Shown here: positions 14,617 to 16,539 of the stretch, one piece after another
How the letters are laid out: each line of letters begins with the position of its first letter
Numbering within the stretch: position 1 is the first letter of the stretch
NCBI GenBank assembly: GCA_022615255.1
Contig: JAKEHC010000059.1
Location: 1-16,539 of the forward strand
Reading direction: 5' to 3'
Length of the DNA stretch: 16,539 nt
DNA from: Candidatus Dadabacteria bacterium
GTDB taxonomy: Bacteria; Desulfobacterota_D; UBA1144; Nemesobacterales; CSP1-2
Translations under genes and position numbers: made by a program
The notes under the pieces: model-generated
The model's input: the letters and a program-made list of their open reading frames with translations, nothing else
Database searches by the model: none
Told to the model about the DNA's origin: nothing

Positions 14617-15300
14617 ATGATCAGCATTGTTATACCAACATACAACGAATCCGGTACGATAAAAACCACACTCGATAAGCTTTACGAAATTGTTTCACCA
14701 GATGATGAGGTGATCGTGGTAGATGGGTTCAGTGAGGATAATACGAAGGAAATTGTAAGTAGCTTTCCAAATGTAAAACTTCATATATCTAAAAGAGGAC
14801 GCGCTAAGCAGATGAATCTAGGGGCAGAAATGGCTAAAAATGAATATATCCTCTTCCTCCACGCCGACACATTAATAAGTGCAAACTGCTTAACCTTGAT
14901 GAAAAGCCAAATCATTTCAAACGGAATTAGATGGGGCTGGTTTCCTATAAAGCTAAACTCCCCTAAATTCATATTTAGGATTTTGGAAACAGGATCAAAT
15001 ATAAGAACAAGGTTCACAGGCTCCCCTCTCGGCGATCAAGGAATCTTTATTAGAATAGACCTATTTAACAAAGTTGGTGGATATCCGGAGATACCGATCA
15101 TGGAGGATATAGAGTTTATAACGAAGATTAAAGCCATATCAAAAGGAGTGGAGATCAAATCACCGGTAAAAACCAGCGTTCGCCGCTTTGAAAAGTCTGG
15201 AATTATTAAGACATTTGTAACTATGTGGGTTTTAAGAATACTTTACTACTTAGGGACTTCCCCCAAAACACTCGCAAGCTATTACGACCATATTAGGTGA
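14617..15300 (+). CDS. family 2 glycosyltransferase of the TIGR04283 (rSAM/selenodomain-associated) type
   Basis: This 227-residue GT-A fold enzyme opens with ISIVIPTYNE, followed by DDEVIVVDGFSEDNT, KRGRAKQMNLGA (59-70), ILFLHADT with the acceptor/metal Asp84, then GDQGIFIRIDLFNKVGGYPEIPIMEDIEF. The KxGRAxQMNxGA and GDQG...IPxMEDxE combination is typical of the short TIGR04283 group, found near radical SAM and selenium- or arsenic-linked genes, including arsenosugar clusters. No radical SAM gene is in the window, so the acceptor cannot be inferred. There is no TM segment except possibly near the C-terminus (MWVLRILYYLG). The ATG at 14617 has no clear Shine-Dalgarno. The next gene starts 25 bases downstream and is probably co-transcribed. 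Confidence 0.85.
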   Translation: MISIVIPTYNESGTIKTTLDKLYEIVSPDDEVIVVDGFSEDNTKEIVSSFPNVKLHISKRGRAKQMNLGAEMAKNEYILFLHADTLISANCLTLMKSQIISNGIRWGWFPIKLNSPKFIFRILETGSNIRTRFTGSPLGDQGIFIRIDLFNKVGGYPEIPIMEDIEFITKIKAISKGVEIKSPVKTSVRRFEKSGIIKTFVTMWVLRILYYLGTSPKTLASYYDHIR

Positions 15301-15325
15301 TATTTATCTATAAGGTATAAATGAG

Positions 15326-15766
15326 ATGAGGTTTCTACAAATGGCGGCGCTAGTTATAGCTTTTATTTCTCTTGCTATTTCTTTAAACACCGTGAGAAAG
15401 TTAAACGAAGTTAGAAAGAGCTTTGAAGAATCGCAAAGCGAGCTTGCAAATGTAAAAACCAAATTCAGAACCATTCTAATAGCCAGATGGCCTAGGTACT
15501 ACGATGTAATTGGCAAGCTCCTTTTAAAACCCGGAGGAAAAAGGGTTATAATAGATCACGAAGAAATACCCGGAGTGATGCGAGCCATGATTATGAGCTA
15601 CGAGGTAGAGAACCCAAAGCAGGTTCAAACATTAAAGCCCGGTGACAAGGTTAAGTTTAAACTTAAGGAAACACAGGATAAGCTCTCAATCATAGAAATA
15701 GAAAAAGCCCAACCGTTCCTAAGGGATTTGAAGCGGCATGCTAGATTCCATAACCGAGTGGTTTAG
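15326..15766 (+). CDS. membrane-anchored CusF-like copper-binding protein (tail possibly replaced)
   Basis: A 146-residue protein with an N-terminal membrane helix (about 5-20), a short coiled coil (about 21-48) and a CusF-type small beta-barrel (about 60-127). The metal site reads DHEEIPGVMRAMIMSYEV: His78, Met88 and Met90 match the His-Met-Met ligands of CusF. The stacking Trp of E. coli CusF is absent, as in the HEEIPGLMPAMTM subgroup. It would present Cu+/Ag+ to an efflux pump from the outer face of the inner membrane. Residues 128-146 are not typical; they coincide with the rise in GC at about 15.71-15.74 kb, and the frame overlaps the next gene by 29 bases. The native C-terminus may have been near residue 127. 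Its distance from the cus operon (about 7.3 kb) is notable. Confidence 0.78.
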   Translation: MRFLQMAALVIAFISLAISLNTVRKLNEVRKSFEESQSELANVKTKFRTILIARWPRYYDVIGKLLLKPGGKRVIIDHEEIPGVMRAMIMSYEVENPKQVQTLKPGDKVKFKLKETQDKLSIIEIEKAQPFLRDLKRHARFHNRVV

Positions 15767-16193
15767 GTCGTGTTTGGTTACGCAAACAGAAACCGACAAA
15801 GCGCACGCGCTGAATTTGGCGACTGCGGCATTGCTGGTCGAAATCAGTAAAGCGGATAATCGTGTGTCGGACAGCGAACTGACGACTATCATTGAAGCGA
15901 TGCGAAAGCGCTTTGGGCTTGACGAATTGGAGGCCCAAGCACTAGTGCAGCTAGCCCATCGTGCTTCTGATGACGCCGTCTCTTTAACGGATTTCACCCA
16001 TTTACTCAACCAAAACCTTACCCAGGAGGACCGGGTGAGCATCGTGCAGTCGCTGTGGCAGGTCGCGAATGCGGACACCGATATCGATCAGCACGAAGAG
16101 TATTACGTACGCAAGATTGCTGATCTTCTGTACGTCTCACACAGTGATTTCATTCGGACCAAATTGCGCGTGGTTGAGGACAAAGCGAACTGA
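15738..16193 (+). CDS. TerB-like protein (tellurite-resistance TerB family)
   Basis: This 151-residue, all-helical cytoplasmic protein consists of two similar halves, each with an acidic loop: ISKADNRVSDSE (about 36-47) and NADTDIDQHEEYYVRKIADLL (about 111-131). This layout, and the ADxxxxxxE repeats, are characteristic of the TerB/COG4103 group. Some TerB members bind metal through these acidic residues; the role of stand-alone members is unclear. Base composition is clearly higher in G+C than in neighbouring genes to the left (for example 41 of 60 bases at 16021-16080 against 21 of 60 at 15421-15480). The start at 15738 has AAGGGA about 11 bases upstream and lies inside the previous reading frame. 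Confidence 0.75.
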   Translation: MLDSITEWFRSCLVTQTETDKAHALNLATAALLVEISKADNRVSDSELTTIIEAMRKRFGLDELEAQALVQLAHRASDDAVSLTDFTHLLNQNLTQEDRVSIVQSLWQVANADTDIDQHEEYYVRKIADLLYVSHSDFIRTKLRVVEDKAN

Positions 16194-16259
16194 TTGCATG
16201 TACGACGGGATCGGTCACTGATACCCCTGGATCTAAATCATTTAGGAGGAACTTCGATT

Positions 16260-16445
16260 ATGTTAGGTGGTGTGTTTCTAATCATTGCAGGAATCTTAAT
16301 TGTGATATATCCGCCGCTGTTATCAATAATAGTCGCCATGTTGCTCATCGCCATGGGGTCGATAATCGTGGCGATCGGTTACCACAATCGCAAGCTGCGG
16401 CGCCATTATGACAATCCAGTCATAGAGCTTTTTTTTCGGTTCTAG
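16260..16445 (+). CDS. 61-residue two-helix membrane protein (DUF3096-like)
   Basis: Translation from ATG 16260, chosen because TAGGAGGA lies at good spacing; an in-frame ATG at 16194 has no such site. The protein has two membrane helices (GVFLIIAGILIVIYP and LLSIIVAMLLIAMGSIIVAIGY) joined by PP, then a basic segment (HNRKLRR) and an aromatic end (ELFFRF). The AGILIxIxPxLLxxIVAxxLIxxG pattern resembles DUF3096, a small membrane family of unknown function. It follows the TerB-like gene with 66 bases between and stops two bases before the IS630 end. Whether the stop is native or made by the insertion is unclear. Confidence 0.6.
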   Translation: MLGGVFLIIAGILIVIYPPLLSIIVAMLLIAMGSIIVAIGYHNRKLRRHYDNPVIELFFRF

Positions 16446-16465
16446 TGTAGTGTCTCATAAATAAC

Positions 16466-16495
16466 TTGACAATACTCTCCGACGGAAGCTATGCT
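16466..16495 (+). promoter_or_regulatory. promoter in the IS end, predicted leaderless transcript
   Basis: An exact TTGACA (16466-16471), an 18-base spacer and TATGCT (16490-16495) form a good sigma-70 pair. The ATG at 16502 lies 7 bases after the -10, where the transcript would begin, and there is no ribosome binding site. Translation would therefore be leaderless. Confidence 0.5.
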
Positions 16496-16501
16496 TTCTA
16501 C

Positions 16502-16539
16502 ATGAGAACTGCGCCAGCTATCGTTCTTACTCCCGGAGA
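16502..16539 (+). CDS. IS630-family transposase, N-terminal fragment (runs off window)
   Basis: The frame reads MRTAPAIVLTPG and continues past the edge. IS630-family transposases commonly begin with M-x-x-A-P-x-I-x-L-T-x-x-E/Q, ahead of the helix-turn-helix, and this matches well. Only about 12 residues are visible, so the DDE catalytic core cannot be checked and it is unknown whether the gene is intact. Confidence 0.55.
   Translation, partial: MRTAPAIVLTPG

Larger units (their letters stand above)
16448..16539 (+). mobile_element. left end of an IS630-family insertion sequence, cut by the window edge
   Basis: The terminal sequence TAGTGTCTCATAAATAACT begins with TA, the target dinucleotide duplicated by IS630/Tc1 elements. 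It contains a TTGACA...TATGCT promoter and runs directly into a transposase-like N-terminus. The opposite end lies outside the window, so the terminal inverted repeat cannot be confirmed. Confidence 0.6.

Noticed and set aside
15719..16078. Minus-strand 119-codon frame opposite the TerB-like gene
   Set aside because: Ser- and Ala-rich antisense shadow of a conserved helical gene in GC-richer DNA.
1..16539. tRNA or rRNA genes
   Set aside because: I inspected the intergenic regions for cloverleaf-like stems and TTCGAATC-type T-arms and found none.

Overview
The window looks like a chromosomal contig from a Gram-negative bacterium. It is AT-rich for most of its length, has strong AGGAGG-type ribosome binding sites, and encodes a three-part envelope efflux pump and periplasmic cytochrome c maturation proteins. 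The interspersed palindromic repeats and lineage-neutral gene content fit an uncultured, metagenome-type genome. I cannot name the phylum from sequence alone.

Region 1 (about 109-8050, minus strand) is one probable copper/silver efflux operon. In transcription order it holds a small secreted Cys/His protein, a small secreted helical protein (copy A), a TolC-type outer-membrane channel, a CusB-type adaptor with an extra C-terminal YtkA-like domain, a CusA-type RND pump that keeps the Met triad, and a second copy (B) of the small helical protein. Copies A and B align without gaps; B has lost central His/Cys positions. Short repeats sit on both sides of cusB and one lies inside it.

Region 2 (8110-10399, minus) has a flavin disulfide oxidoreductase related to mercuric reductase and dihydrolipoamide dehydrogenase, then a HAD phosphatase/phosphomutase carrying the same short repeat in its coding sequence as cusB.

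Region 3 (10713-12232, plus) has a ccmG-ccmH thiol-redox pair for cytochrome c maturation. It is followed by a 99-residue protein built almost wholly of heptads, seven consecutive ones having Asn at the same core position. I consider this the most unusual gene in the window.

Region 4 (12259-14031, minus) has a TVP38/TMEM64 membrane protein and two small SnoaL/NTF2-fold proteins. A gene-free stretch of about 585 bases follows.

Region 5 (14617-15766, plus) has a TIGR04283-type glycosyltransferase and a membrane-anchored CusF-like copper-binding protein. Close to the end of the latter (about 15.71-15.74 kb) base composition jumps upward. From there to the right edge lie a TerB-like gene, a tiny two-helix membrane protein and the left end of an IS630-family insertion sequence cut by the window edge. 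This last segment is either horizontally acquired or an assembly join.

The shared theme is envelope metal (probably copper) handling and thiol redox. No copper-sensing regulator (CusRS, CueR, CsoR) is present in the window.
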